A stretch of 56,345 nt of DNA from Branchiostoma floridae (GCF_000003815.2 NC_049987.1:9462670-9519014); one strand, 5' to 3'; numbered from the stretch's first letter, positions 33,545-46,872 are shown. A program made the numbers and translations. The notes: a model not told the origin generated them from the letters alone.

Positions 33545-35828
33545 TCCTTTTATCTTTCTAATACGCAAGGCAGGACGAGCGCACCAGCTTCCGATTTTTG
33601 ACGGCGACAAAAAAACTTGGAGAGCTTACCTCTCTTCAGTTCATCGCTGGTAGTCTCTCCACGTAAGCCGATAAAAGCCTCGATGGTGTCTCTCGATTTA
33701 CCAAGGAATTAGCTGCAACACAGAATACATTTTCCTGTCACTGGACTATTCCACCGTCACCATCGAAACTACAGTCAATCAGTCAGCAGTATAAAAGCTC
33801 TAAAAAGCTATCAGTCTCTGTACAGGGAGGGAGGATCCAGGGGGAATATTTTCAATTGAAGCACAATCAGAGCGCGACACTAATGCCCCAGAAAAGATGA
33901 CGGCACCAGGGGAAACGACCTGTCTGGTGTGGACGGTGCCACACGTCGGGTAATAGTACTAGTAGATATCCTGCTTATTACTTTTATGTTACCGACTAAA
34001 TTGTTTATTTTGTTTTCCAATCAATTAGTCAATGCCTTTTGGTGAGTCATTGCTAGTATTCCCAAATAAAGTGGAGATTTCTCTCCGATAGCTAGCAGTC
34101 TGGTAACCCATTCTGAGGTCGTGACTTCAGAAATACGAACAAACCTCATGCTTAACTCCACAAGGGAAATACAACTGATAGAGGGGTTTACCTCATAATT
34201 CAAGCGTATCAACTTCATATAATGGCTCTTTGAATAAAACAGTCGTTACGGCTGAACATGCTGCGAATGATATAAAAAACATAATGGCCTATCTGTTATA
34301 GATTACCATAGCAGACTCTAATGACTGATAAATTTCCTCGGCGTGTTTGCGGTCGTGAGCTGTTGATAGCACAAGTGCGCGGTGCACCCGAAGTGCGTCA
34401 AGGAAAGTGTTGTAGGCTGGCTTAGTCTAAATCTACATTTATCATTGGCAAACGCACCGTTATTGGACTTGGTACGCGGCGGATTGGATTGAGTCTGAAA
34501 CCACTTGTGGGTATTGAGTTAATTTGCTACATGGGCCGTGAAATTAGCTTCAACAGGCGTGGATTAACCCTGTAGACAGTATATATTTCATCCTTTCTTG
34601 ACCCGAATCTTTATAAATAACACAGAAAGTATACATCGACCGTTATGTTAGGAGGGCGGAGAATGAAGGACTAAATCAAATGATATTGATCAGATTATTC
34701 AAGTTGCACCTGCCAGTTGATACACCAACACCTAATCGTTTCATTTTGCCGGGACAAGTTTTACGCGCCAAGTGTAAAGCCTACAACGCACATCAAGACT
34801 TACAGAAAGAAATAACTAGAACAAGACTGCATAGGCGGCTGAAAAACAAAACAGGAAGAGTTGCAGCGGTTCGACAGATTGGTTGGTTCGACAATAAAGA
34901 CGAGGCAGGAAAACAAAAACTTTCAGCACATCCTTTTGCCATCATAGTCTGATGTGTTTGGGGTCTCTTAAGCTACCGCCTTTCAACATGTCACAAGCTT
35001 ATTCTAGGCAAAGAACCGAAAGCAACATACCTCAATAACTGTTGTAGAAGAACGCACACCCACGTAGACCTACTACAGAACTCTCTAGAAAATCTCCTAC
35101 CCGCGATTTTCACATCTACCGATCTGACCAGCTCGGAACAACCGCACACTACTTATACTGTATCCTACGGTCATCAGTGCTTTGTGGGGTTTGGCTAAGC
35201 CCCGCCCAGAGATCAATACCATAATGTACCATAGGTCCGTACATGCACGTCAGCCGGCAAGCAGTGACGAAGCCGTCGCAACAATCTACAGGAAATGGCG
35301 TTATGGTATGTTCCAGATGGGGAAGACCCCGCAGAACAAATAATGGACCTGCTGACATCTTTTTGTCACTGTCATTCTGGTGTACAGGATTTTCGTAAAC
35401 ATTGACGTAGGACTGACAAAGCTAGATGAAATAACCCATCGATGGCATTTGCTTTGATTTCTTTCTTAGTAAGTTATGCATACAAACTTTAAGTAATTTG
35501 CCGTATTTTTCAAATCTAACCAAACGTTATATGTTATCCGCGTAACAGATAATAAATCATCCCAGTTGAAGCGTTTCCGAGCCGACGGCTAGTTATTTCC
35601 CAGTTGTAAAGTGTACGGGGCAATTTCCGAGCTGGTCTATTCTTTGGCTGGTAAACACCTGTAGAATTGCATAGTATGGGCCACACATGATTTTTGATTG
35701 ACGCGCCAATCGGACAGCGTAAGATGAGTGTAAGGGCTATCTAAATCTACCAGGCTGTTGGTCAGAATTACTTACTTTTATTTCTTTTTTTCTAAGAAAA
35801 AAGGTGAAGTGCGGCACCTGTGTATGCA
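33545..35828. other. Upstream region of the GPCR, no further gene
   Basis: The 5' UTR or an untranslated first exon probably lies here, but no clear splice junction was identified. The 90-codon frame at 34680-34952 is basic and unrecognised. The rest is ordinary AT-rich sequence. Confidence 0.35.
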
Positions 35829-35940
35829 TGTGTGTATGTATGTATGTATGTATGTATGTATGTATGTATGTATGTATGTTTGAATGTATGTATGTATGTA
35901 TGTATGTATGTATGTATGTTTGAATGTATGTATGTATGTG
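35829..35940 (+). repeat. (TATG)n microsatellite
   Basis: About 28 tetranucleotide units, with two tttgaatg interruptions at 35880 and 35920 spaced by 40 bp, which shows that a block was itself duplicated. Confidence 0.97.
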
Positions 35941-36900
35941 CGAGTATGTAGGTGGGTTTGTGTTCTTGTGTATGTAGAAATGCAGCTAATTATAACATTT
36001 TAGCAGGACGGTGCAATTCATTCAAATCTTTATTTAATTTTTTATTGCAAACTATAATCATTGGTGATTACATAAAGACGCCATCCAGGTTAACCATATG
36101 GAACCTAACAAACCTTGGATAGAACACAAAGTTAAATCAACTTGGTCTTTCTGAAGAATAAAAAAAGGAACAGCTGACGTAACTTAGAAGCGGTACCACA
36201 TTTGATTAAAAGACTGCCTGTATATATGTAATGGCATAACGTACAGATCTTGTTGACAAAATGTCTACTATTTTATGGACCTAACAATAGCTTTAATCTG
36301 AGATTGTTCCATAAGACGTCAGTGGCGATCACGGTCGTTGGAAGTCTAAGATGAGTAAGGGGCAGGCGTGAGCACGCATACAGCTGAATGAAATGATTAG
36401 CGTTTAGAGACCTAATGTTATTAGTACTAATGGAAACAAACTATATATGCCATGTTCCTTTCCCCTATAGTCAGACTCCGTGTTCCATCCAAGTTAGCGA
36501 TACTCCTGGGATCTTGTCGGGGAATAGACATCTTAGTCTTATCTACTCCGGGAGGGACTAAAACGCTACAGAGGCTCATTTCAATCTTCGTGTAATAGTC
36601 GTCTGAACACGTAACGACTTACAAGGCAATCACCAACGTACAAGATGAAACTCATTCCGTGCCACTTCAGATCACACTTACTGCAACAACGTGACTTCAC
36701 CATAACATTCAATCATCCACACTGACTTAAATCTCTACAGGACATCAGTTGGAAAGGTCTTTATAAGTTCTTTACCGAGGAGCAGGATATAGCCCACAGA
36801 CCTACCACCTGCTATTTCAACCAAACCATCTCAAAACCCTCATCAGAAAAGTTGAAAACTTCTTGATAGGACAGTTGGTGTCCCTATCATTACTCTAACG

Positions 36901-37105
36901 CCCTAGTTCCACTGGACGGTGATTGCAGCGACCTGAATTGGATTTTGTGACCTTTGATTCCATGATAAGAATATCGTACAACATGTAAATATATGTACGA
37001 GTAAAAAGACAAGAATACATTTGTTGTCTTGTTGTTTTTAATCTATGATAGTCGTTATCTGTCCAATTCCAGTCGCAGCGAGGTCACAGGCCTAGTGGAA
37101 TGGTG
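36901..37105. mobile_element. MITE with ctagttccactggacgg ends
   Basis: The left end ccctagttccactggacggt is matched by a right end cctagtggaatggtgg. Inner gcagcgacct pairs with gtcgcagcgaggtc. Same superfamily of ends as 41121-41363. Confidence 0.6.
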
Positions 37106-37418
37106 GTAAATCACTCATTACTCTGATGTTAGTGATGGCAATCTGATTCTCCCCGTGGAAGAGTTTGACCTCTCAGAGTCATTCGATTAGAATTAGCATC
37201 GGTCGCGCGGTTTATTTATGCCATAGATTAACGGGAGGCAATCGTTGGTATTAGTAAATTAGGTTAGGTGATTTGTTTTGGCATCAGCGGCTTTGCAACC
37301 TATTATGATAGTGTAGGCGAGCTTTCCGTTCACAAATTACATGGTTCATAGGGAATAAAATTACAAGTTTGACCTTAATGACCTCTATTGATCATTAGAT
37401 GCCCATTAAATTTCGCCA

Positions 37419-37505
37419 TTGGCCCACTGAAAAGTCTCCTGTGCGATTTCTGTTGTCATCACCTGGGAGCCACGCCGCCGGCACCACCTGATCCAGTAGG
37501 CCTTA
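37419..37505 (-). pseudogene. Decayed fragment of the GPCR N-terminal coding region
   Basis: Matches 33390-33487 of the GPCR in the same orientation, at roughly 83% identity by eye over the aligned 64 bp, with an 11-bp deletion that shifts the frame. Translated, one part reads LLDQVVPAAWLPGDDNRNRT against the receptor's LVDQVVLAAWHSSDDYRNRT; after the shift QETFQWA matches QKAFQWA. It lies 3.9 kb upstream of the receptor start. No transmembrane part is present. Confidence 0.8.
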
Positions 37506-40500
37506 CAAGTAGTACGATGTACTTGTACAAAACCGGTTTTTCTTATAAGACCGGTCCAGAAAAACCAGACCTGTAAAAATTCGGTGGACCGGATGTTGGA
37601 GCTATTGGAAAATGAACACATTATATGACTTGGGGCTTACCGGTCGGGGAAAATAACAAGAGCGAAGTACGGTAGAGTCTATAGTCATTTCTACCAAGTT
37701 TTACACTTAATCGTACAAAGGCAATTAGCTTTGTAGGCGTTCAAAACGCCAGTGGGATTCAAATATTCCACAAAACAGATTTATTTGTAACGAAATGGAC
37801 CATTGTCCATTCACAAGTTTTCAAATATTGAATCAGGTTCAGGTCCAGACCTGGGCCTGATCCTCTGGACCTGAACCGGACCTGGACCTGAAATTTCTGT
37901 ACCGGTACTCACCCCTACTTACGAGCGATCGCGATGATGTCACGGTGCATGACGTAGTGGTAGGCAAAAAGCAGGTGTTGAACAAAAAGCTGATTTACAT
38001 ATTAACCAATAATTGGATCTGTTAATTTGAATATCAATTTTTAATCCAATCTACTGACGTCCTGGTGGGCATCAGCCGTCAATGTAAACAACAACAGCGA
38101 TCGCTCGTTCTTTCCGAGATATGAGCCCACAAAACCAGAATCGGCAACTACATGTACCAATACAGATGATAGCTTGTTTGAACTTTGATCTTTTATGTAC
38201 CCATTTTTTCTACTTAAAAATCACTGAAGTGGTGCGTCTAACTAGCTCGTTCAAGCCGAAAGAAATATGACTTTCTTGACAGGTTGTGATTGTGCATTAT
38301 TGTATGTTATATCAATATTCCATGAATCTGTTGATACGTATTCATACATAAGTAACGTTACCATCATGTGAGTGAAAGTCTAATTTTCCCATGGGGCACA
38401 TCGGGCTAGTCTAGTTCCCGGATGTGGCGGCTGTCCCCTTTTCTGTCGAGTTCATGACCTCTTATAGAGCTGTTATTCATCACCAGGGAAACGGGAGTGG
38501 CTGTTAATGCTATCAGAGTACTGCAGGTCCCGTAAAGCATTACGCCTGCTCGCCTAGGGTGAGCTAAAACGGCAGCAAAATAGAACAGGGGACAACAGAG
38601 ACTTCTATTTCAAATGCCTGTTGATACAAATTTTATATCTTATATATTTAATATCTACAAAAATGAAGGAGGAAAATAGATTGATCCTGACGAAATCGAC
38701 CCAGTTTACTTTATCATCTATTTGACTTTATCTTTTGCTTTACCGAAGAGAGTGCAGGAGGAGGAATGAACGACTATGTAAAACGTAAACGTCGATACCC
38801 CGGACACAGACCCCAACAATTCCTACGTAACTTTACAAGATGAACATGTATGACATACATGTACGCGATAATTGTTCCACTGAGGTTTTTCCAGGTTTGT
38901 GGACTGCAAATCCTCCCCTTTACATACCTAGAACTCCGTAGGAACAGCATGACGTATGAGTCATAGCTTATCTAGAAGCCCACGACTAAATGCAGTCACC
39001 TTGAAACATTCGCAATCACAAAACCAGATCTCCCCCATCACACATGATATTCATTCATTGTTGTGCTATGAGACCACGAAAATCTTGACCAAAGGATAGG
39101 CCTGCCCTCGACTTATCAACAAGATTGCAGAACATAGCCTTTTCAATCGCCACACTGCACATGGTTATTGCAATATTGCGTGGAGTTATGAGCTCAGAAA
39201 TATCAGATGGTATTAAATCCTAGCCGGTGTAGATTAAACCAGTGGCCTTTGTGGACATGAAATGATTCGCCGGATGGGTATCGCCACAGGTTTTCAATTG
39301 AACTATTTTCAAAAACCTCTTCTTTTGGGGAAACGAACAAAAGGAAAGGATCAGATGAATGTATCCTTATTGATTGTGTTCCAAAAGTGAAATATTAAAC
39401 GGAGACTAATATGTGACTTTTTAGACCTCTTATCAGTGAATGATGAATTCGACGGTCCTCAGCAGTGCTGAGACGATCTGGGAATACAGCCGTGGAGAGA
39501 TGGCGTTTATGTATGTGAGGTGTTGTGTAACAGAGGTGCGTTTGTAACGAGTGTAGTAGCCATCAAGTTATTACAAATGGTACCTGAACCGCATCATGCC
39601 ATAGTCCTCGACGATTTCCGGGAACGAAATCCCATTTCACGTTGGAGAAAAGAGCATGTAAGTGCCAAATTTCGCCATTTCTAGGTCAGCTCCTATGCTC
39701 TAGTACTCCATTGAATAGATCACTTGGGAAGTTTAATGTGAACGTCAAATTTGTGATAATTTTGCTGCGAGAAGCCGACGCAGTTATCTCCTAAACGCAC
39801 AGTGTGACACAAAATCCCCACCGGAGGCGCACGGGCACTGTCGCACATTTGTTTCTGAGAAGCAGCCTTAATGTAAGCTTTTTTTCATTATCTGGGCAAT
39901 TTTCCAGGAGGTTGAAGAAAGGGACGGGACTTGAATGTGACGTTTATGGGCAAGACACATTTGAAGTAGAAAAACCCTCTCTCGTGTGCATTTCTCAGCT
40001 GACGTCTCAAAATAGCTTCAAGTAAGCACAAATATATGTCTCTTTTATAAACCAAAAGGGAAGATCTAAAACATTATGCAAAGGTACCGTGTCCTACTTT
40101 AAATGACTTCTAATTATGTATTTTTGCTTTCGGCAAATTGCTCAACAAGTTGACGTCTCATAATAACTCCAAGCAAGAAAAATCATATGAATCTTTGGTA
40201 AACCAAAAGTGAAGTACCGCGTTCTACTTTAAATGACTTCTGAGTACGTCATTTTGCTTTCGGCAAATCATTGAACAGATATCAGATTCAAAGTTAGAGG
40301 TTTTATTAGTATATTCATCCCTGACTTGTTTTTAAAACTTTTGATGGATCAGACATCTCATAAATGTTGAGGAGTGCAAACTGTAGATAACAAAATTATC
40401 AACCACAGTTTGACGTACGCGTCAATACCGTTAGAATGTTCCAGAAAGTTCAAGTTGTCGTTTTTTCATGCCTTTCAAACTATATCATCGCTATGATAAC

Positions 40501-41120
40501 CGGAAATAAAGTAGAAGGTAAAATTTATGCAAGTGACAAGGGTTATCATTATCGTCGTTTCCTTTCCTTCTATGATATTGATTATTGAAGATCTAGATTG
40601 ATCGGCAACTTAAGTGCATCTCTCCTATCTCATTCCCTCAATTAGTCCTATTGAATATGTTTCTTTTGTACGATTTTGGCATAAGACAAGCTGGTCTAAA
40701 TCGACATAACCAAACATTCAATCAATGCGACATTGCTATCATACCGGTTACAAAATATCTCTCAACTCCAAATGCAGCCGGCGGGCCTTGTGAGTATGTA
40801 ATCTGGGCACAGAAACGGCCGATTGTACTAGAGTGCGTTTTATTGACTGCATGACACTCACCTGTTGAATGCTATCCGCAAAAAACAACCTTATTAAATA
40901 ATTACCCAGATATAATTTCAGATTATCAGCTTCGTTCACAAGGTATTAGGAGATATTTATGAAATGTGTCATATCAATTAGTGCCCATCAAGGCGGGATG
41001 ACTTGTTTCAGTAGCTCCCAGTGGGGCTTAAGCTGGCGCCAGTAAAATGTCCGGTGTTTAATGTCATCTTCGTGACTGTCCTTCAGCGCTGTCTCTCCTC
41101 CATTTACTGATAGCCGCTTA
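37506..41120. other. No gene seen
   Basis: A patch of ggacctga and caggtcc words at about 37838-37892 and accggt words nearby form low-complexity palindromes. The remainder has only short open frames without domains. Confidence 0.35.
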
Positions 41121-41363
41121 TACCCCCTTTCCACTTGGCGTTGTCGCCGCGCTCTCTCTGCTGCAACCTAAAATTTGACAGATCGTTCAACGAATTTTGT
41201 AGAAAAAGCAACGAAAGTATTTAAGATTTGCGCGTTTTGCTGTCTTTTTTGTCACACGTTTACATTTTCTATGATACTCCCTGGATGAAATCGAAGATTG
41301 CGCTCATCTTTTGTACGTCGCAATGAGAGCGCAGCGCGGTCGCCGTCTAGTGGAAAGGGGGTA
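41121..41363. mobile_element. MITE with ccccctttccact ends and TA flanks
   Basis: Clean inverted ends taccccctttccacttgg and agtggaaagggggta sit on TA. Subterminal GC-rich arms (gccgcgctctctctgc against gagagcgcagcgcgg) enclose an AT-rich centre with the shared core motif at 41185-41215. Confidence 0.85.
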
Positions 41364-41558
41364 TTACTGAAACGAGCTGAGTTTGGGTGATTAACTAGCA
41401 ATAGACCTCAATGCCATATGTCGCCGAACAATTAGCTCCGGTTCGATGACATCATTCTCTTGGCCGTCTCGTCTGCAAGTGGTTTCTTAGATCTATGCAG
41501 GAAATGATGTCTAAAATGTTGCAGAAGTGAAATACTTATAAACAGCCGCTTTAATACA

Positions 41559-41773
41559 GCCACTAGGTCAGCGGCCTCCCTGCGATCGCGATACGATCTG
41601 AAATTTGATATATCGCTGAACGAATTTCATAGACTAAGAATGAATCTTTCTGTAATTTTCTGGCTTTTTGAGTTACAACGAAACACAATGGAAATTTGCA
41701 TGATGTACTAATTATGAAGTCAATGTTACACAAATTACACCAATCTAGGTCGCAGCTATCAAGTGGAATGGGC
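41559..41773. mobile_element. MITE, diverged relative of 41121-41363
   Basis: Ends gccactaggtcagcgg and gctatcaagtggaatgggcc are degenerate. The core motif gctgaacgaatttcatagac is at 41615-41634. Probably the same family as the neighbouring element. Confidence 0.55.
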
Positions 41774-41850
41774 CTGTGTATACGCACTATAGCCTATTCC
41801 ACCTTATTACGACCTCCAATAAACGGTTTTGGAAAGGGCTGTCTCTTCAG

Positions 41851-42137
41851 TGGTAGTTAGTGAACCTGTTGAAGTTACAAACTTGTTCAAGCCTGTCCTA
41901 CAATGTACCCACAATGTACCAATGCCATGGGGCAACAGGAGCAGGAACAACTTAGCCAGACACGCATTCCGACACGTTCAGACTGGCCATGAACGTGAAA
42001 TCACGTACAAGGTTGTCCCCGACATGATTGATAGCTTGCCATTCATGAACGGCTCGCTCACTTCCTCCCTCCGTGCGCGAGCGAGTTTCCGCGCCGCCGT
42101 GCTGAAAGATTACTCTGAGATTCCGTCAACTCCCTGA
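41851..42137 (+). CDS. Candidate terminal coding exon, unrecognised protein
   Basis: A good acceptor (gggctgtctcttcag) is followed by two carried bases and 94 sense codons to a TGA at 42135. Base use is coding-like, with GC-rich third positions in an AT-rich region. The peptide includes LQCTHNVPMPWGNRSRNNLA and YKVVPDMIDSLPFMNGS and ends KDYSEIPSTP. It looks like the C-terminus of a soluble protein, but I do not recognise the family. No partner exon was identified on this strand; the preceding exon may be far upstream. A processed pseudogene fragment is possible. Confidence 0.45.
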
Positions 42138-42590
42138 CGAGTGATGATGGGTCTAGGCACCCGGGCTATTTAACTATTGTTCTCCTCTGACAGTTAATCT
42201 GAGAACACTTTCTTTCTGTTCAACCTTGTCGAATTGGATATTGAACTTGGAATTAAAGTGAGTGGATAGTAGCACGATAATACATCTGGAACGTGACTTG
42301 AAATCATGTTCAAATGCACAGTCAACAAGACCAGACTGCCCAAAGGTTATTACATCGAAAGTTCGCTCAACCAAAAAGTAATATACAGTGAGAGAGGAAG
42401 TTCCTGACAGCCTCTTCTTTTTATGCAAACTATTCAGGCATCATTGAAATTTCAGTCTCTATCGCTTTCCATATCTGTATTAACTGTTTCGTCTTGAAGT
42501 TCTATTCGTACAGCCGTCCTTTTATTTTCCCTTAGTATTGCTATGAAGTTCGTGTAAAAGAACTACAAAACAATCTTCATAAAGATGGTA

Positions 42591-42812
42591 TCTCACTGCA
42601 CTTGCGCCACCGATGCGGCACTGTGGGGTTCGAAAGATTACTCAACGAATTTCAAAGATAATAAACGACGTTTTGTGTATTTTGTTGTTTTCTTAATCAT
42701 ACTTTTACAAATTGCGCAATATCTAAATTATAAACAATCGGCGAAAATAACACAACAGTGCCGCAGTGAACGAACCCCGCAGTGCCGCACCGGTGCCCCA
42801 AGTGCAGTGAGA
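42591..42812. mobile_element. MITE with tctcactgcacttg ends
   Basis: About 40-bp inverted arms (tctcactgcacttgcgccac...ggggttcg against cgaacccc...caagtgcagtgaga). The core motif ctcaacgaatttcaaagata is at 42641-42660. Different ends but the same core as the ccccctttccact elements. Confidence 0.75.
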
Positions 42813-44939
42813 GTCCCTTAAGGGAAGAGCGAGCTCCTCCGCTAGCTCCTTTGACGAAACTGAAGTGTCAAGCCTAGAAGAGAGGGTGTCAACAGCCTAA
42901 TGATGCAGAACTGTGGAGTTGATTAAACGCTACATAGTTAATGGCGTTCCTCTTCACCCGAGTAGTTACGAATTAGCGATTGAATCTAAATCGGAAGAAA
43001 AAATCAATCTTACGGTTTTTGCCCTAAACTAAAAAAAAGTGCACACAATGTTAGAGAGGCTAACCTGTCTGAATGTACAATGAATGTTGTTATCATTTTC
43101 GATGGCAATAAAAACTACGGTAAAATTGAAAGGTCAACCTGAAATGTACGGACTAATTTTACGCCAACTTTGCTCTAAATTGGCTGTGGATGGGTGAATT
43201 ACTATGACTGATGGCATAATATCTAACTGTCTAGTAGTACATGTACACTGAACATTTTTGTTGAAAAATAGAATTTTTTTCACTTATCTGCTTATGCCCG
43301 ACTGACAGAAGCTGGAACATTTCAATGTTCTAATCCAGATGCTCACCACCAACATGTCACGGACGAAAGCCTGAGTCAGGTAGAATTCTAAGCGAGTGGG
43401 CGCAAAAGACAAAACTGAACTTACTTCTTCTTCGAATTCTTCTTGCTTCGTGGCTGTCTTCCAAGAAATGTGAAAGGATGTGAACATTATAAAAAAGTCG
43501 GAGTACGTCAAACCCACGCAGAAGTGACCGGTTGTAGGCGTATAACGCAACTGGCGGGAGACACCAGATTTTATTTATTCCGCAATCTTAATCAGAAATG
43601 CCCCTATCGATCGATTAACTCCTAAAGGGGAGGACATGTAGCTGATAGTGGGAACATCCCTGCTACCAGCAGTGGACAGAATGGATGGGTATGGACAGGG
43701 AGCGCAGCTGCAACTCCCAGATCTTAATATTCTCCCATTACTATGTTGGGCATGATTTGTCTAACTAGTACTGTGATCGATTAAGATATGATACATCCTT
43801 GGCGCCTGCCTCAGTGTCGCTTATAGGACACTTGCAAGACAGACAGATAAAAACAAATGGATAAAAAAATCGAAAAGCAGACGTGGAGGAAGAATGTCGG
43901 TCCCGACATTGACGTCATTTTACGGTGCACAAAAGTTTCCAGCCGTGATATATTTTCTTTTCGATTTTTGCTGGCACCAAGTGTAAAGACAGTTTCATAT
44001 TTCTGAAAGCTTTAAGACATTGCGGGAAAGATATTACTTAGATATTATTCTGGCGCCATCATATTGTGATCCTAAGAGTGCATGGAATCAGTCGTATTCT
44101 TCAGAGACTTACTGGAAAATGTAGCGAACGCCATGACGTGCATTTAGATCTACTCAATACAGCAGGTGGGATATACTAGTACATTCACACAGGCTTCTCT
44201 CATGCATTCCTTGCTGTCATGCATGATGCAAATGAAATTCCAAGAAAAACATAAATGAGGGAAAAACTTGCCATAGATCCAGTATCACAAGTAGTATCGC
44301 TAGTATAATTATAGGCACATTCTATGAAGACCTTGAAAGAAAACAAAACAAAACAGAGTTTCTTACCAGTATATTTGGACACCGTTGCTCATCGCTGGTT
44401 GTTGCTAGTTAGCACATCATTGACCTCTGTCTTCCAGCGAGCGTCCTTTGTGTGTATGATCAAGAGGGTATGAGGCCAATCATGTCGCCAGACCAGTTTA
44501 TATTCCTTCGGAAGTCCCGGATATACCAATTAAGATATTTGCAAAACGGAAGAACTATGCACATGCACGTCACTATATTTTATCTTGTTCCTGCTTGGTC
44601 GATGGCGCATAGCGACAAACGTGTGCAGAGATGTTCTTTTTTTTTTAAAGAAAAGCGTCGTCTGACCCCTTCTAACCTCTGGTAAAATTCCGGTAACTTC
44701 AAGGTTTGACGTGCGGAACTAAACGTATTAACGACATTACATTGCCATATTTGGTTATGAATTTGAATAATGCAACGGGAAATTTAGCCGTGAAGAATCT
44801 TTTTGTGTGCTGGTATTCACACATTGCCTTATCATGAATTCCCTCGCTGATCATGTGAAATTCGTGTATTTCTTCATCCATTGACTTCCGGTACATTGTA
44901 ATATACGGGATAACTTTTACCACAATATGTCCATAAGTG
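42813..44939. other. No gene seen
   Basis: Short open frames only; none has a recognisable domain or a convincing splice context. Confidence 0.35.
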
Positions 44940-45310
44940 TCTAATATGCAGATTTTCCTCCATTAAAAATTGAAGAACTGATTTTCAAGCGTATCTTTGT
45001 CCCTGTGTGTCTGTCTGCGTTTCCGGGTATAACTTAAGAACGACTTGATATGATCATGATGAAATGATATTGCTAGGAATATTCACCATTGCTAAGTTTA
45101 AAAATGGAAACACTCATATGGACTAAGTTACACTGTTTTAATCTGAATATTTAGTAAGAAATCTATGTAGACTTGTATACCCTTAATATACCCTGTGATT
45201 GTTAAAAACAACAACTTAAGAACGACTTGATTGGTTGTGATGATATTTGGTATGTTAGAAGATCTTGGGAATACAAAGTTCAAGGTCAAGTCTGGCGGCT
45301 GCCCTTGGTA
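44940..45310. repeat. Dispersed repeat with aacttaagaacgacttga core
   Basis: The word aacttaagaacgacttgat followed by tgatgatatt-like sequence occurs twice (about 45030 and 45215). The second is followed by aaagttcaaggtcaagtctg. This resembles a diverged interspersed repeat in two partial copies. Confidence 0.45.
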
Positions 45311-46390
45311 TTGCAACAGAACATTTGGCTTTTTCCTCGACCTGCTATGGTCTTGATTTTTTTTTGGTAGCAGATAGCTTTAAAACTTATTGTCCGAAAA
45401 AAAACTTGATGTAGGTTTGGGCTCCCTAGCAGCTTCCTCTAGAACTGCAGGGGCACGTAGGTTTTAAGATACATCGACAATGACAACTACATATTGATGC
45501 ATCGTAAGGTACCTTTCTTTTATCTTTTGAAGTTGTTTTTTTTTTAAATAAAGTGATAAAATTATCTTACGATGAAAACAAATTACGACCGTAGTTGAAC
45601 CTGTCTCTTGTAGACCGCCTTGTGAGTTAGCTCATTTTCTGGTCCATTGGCAGCGCTGTTCCCACCCCACCGTGTGAAACATGTAGTTCAATCTCAAGGC
45701 TGTTTACCTCACCAAGGTTAAAAACCGCAACAAGTCACAAAACTTTCTTCACTTACTTTGAGATGAAGTGTAGCTTTTCAGACGGGTTCTAAACGTGGAT
45801 GACAGCTGTGCACATTGGAAGCGCGAGTCAGATAACAGTATCTTAAAGGTCCTACACGTTTTGAGTGAATTAAGTTTGGAAATGTTAGTACGAGTGTACA
45901 GGAACTGATATCGAGTTAGTGTGCTTGTATCGGCGGGGAGTGATCACGCTTGGGCTAAGCTATTGACGGCCAGACAGAATGACAAGTTTCAGGACTCGTT
46001 AACGACGTTGTAACCTTTAGAGTCCATAAGAGATAAAGAGATAGAGATGTTTTACGTTGCATATGATTCCTCAAAATTCTTTACAGTCCAAGTCTGACCA
46101 CGGACAATGGCCGGAAGATAACCCAGGAACACTTGGACATATTAGTTTGAACGTTCCACACAATTTGAAGTATAGTTAGATGCTATTTATCAAACCATCC
46201 AGCCGGTAGTGCCGGCAGCAAGAGGCACCGATGTGGGGCCGGCGACTGATGACGCCAGCTAAAGCTGACAAACTCTCCGGTCTTAACCCAACCCAGACTG
46301 GGCTTTGGGGGCATTCCCTTACGATCACCAAATTTGCAGGGGGTGATATACTCGTCGAGATTTATAATTCCTGGAATTTCTATATCATTT

Positions 46391-46580
46391 TGACGTAATA
46401 TGACGTAATTATGACGTCATTAATTGACTTTTTTGGCTTAAACGGGGAATTCCCATAATACCTAAATATTTCACACCAAAAGTTACCAATAAAGGATTCT
46501 TATCAATATTTAAGTTTATAAGACTTCTGTTGTCAAAAGCCGACGCAACGACGTCAAAATGACGTCATAAAATGACGTCA
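46391..46580. repeat. Cluster of CRE-like TGACGTCA/TGACGTAA words
   Basis: TGACGTAA at 46391 and 46401; TGACGTCA at 46412, 46560 and 46573; further ACGTCA words between. It is probably part of an AT-rich interspersed repeat, but the sites are intact CRE palindromes. Confidence 0.6.
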
Positions 46581-46831
46581 TCTGTACTTTACCTATCAGC
46601 CATCTTGGATTATCAACCTTAAATGTCTTAAGATACATTTTTTCAGCATATAACGCTAAAACCCCATAAAAATGGATTGAAAACGTTCGCATGAATGTTT
46701 TCTGTACGAAAATACTAAGAAGTGATGAAATCCGAGTGAAAATAAGCCGGTTATACTTCCGTAAATAGTTTCATCAGGTTGGTAGATCAATCGAACAGTC
46801 TTCTTCGTTTCACAACCTCTTTTTATTCTTC

Positions 46832-46872
46832 TGCAGACGTTTCGGTGACTGTCTGTCACCTTCATCAGTGCA
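46832..46872 (-). ncRNA. Hammerhead ribozyme, minimal type I, sense to the Penelope ORF
   Basis: On the minus strand: TGCA (stem I), CTGATGA, a 6-bp stem II GGTGAC/GTCACC with loop AGACA, GAAAC, the cleavage triplet GTC, then TGCA closing stem I. Stem III is only the self-complementary ACGT, the pattern of Penelope hammerheads thought to act as dimers. Located in the 3' terminal segment. Confidence 0.88.

Noticed and set aside
33545-33610. 22-residue N-terminal extension of the GPCR
   Set aside because: The extended frame begins with TTG, not ATG. The first ATG is at 33544.
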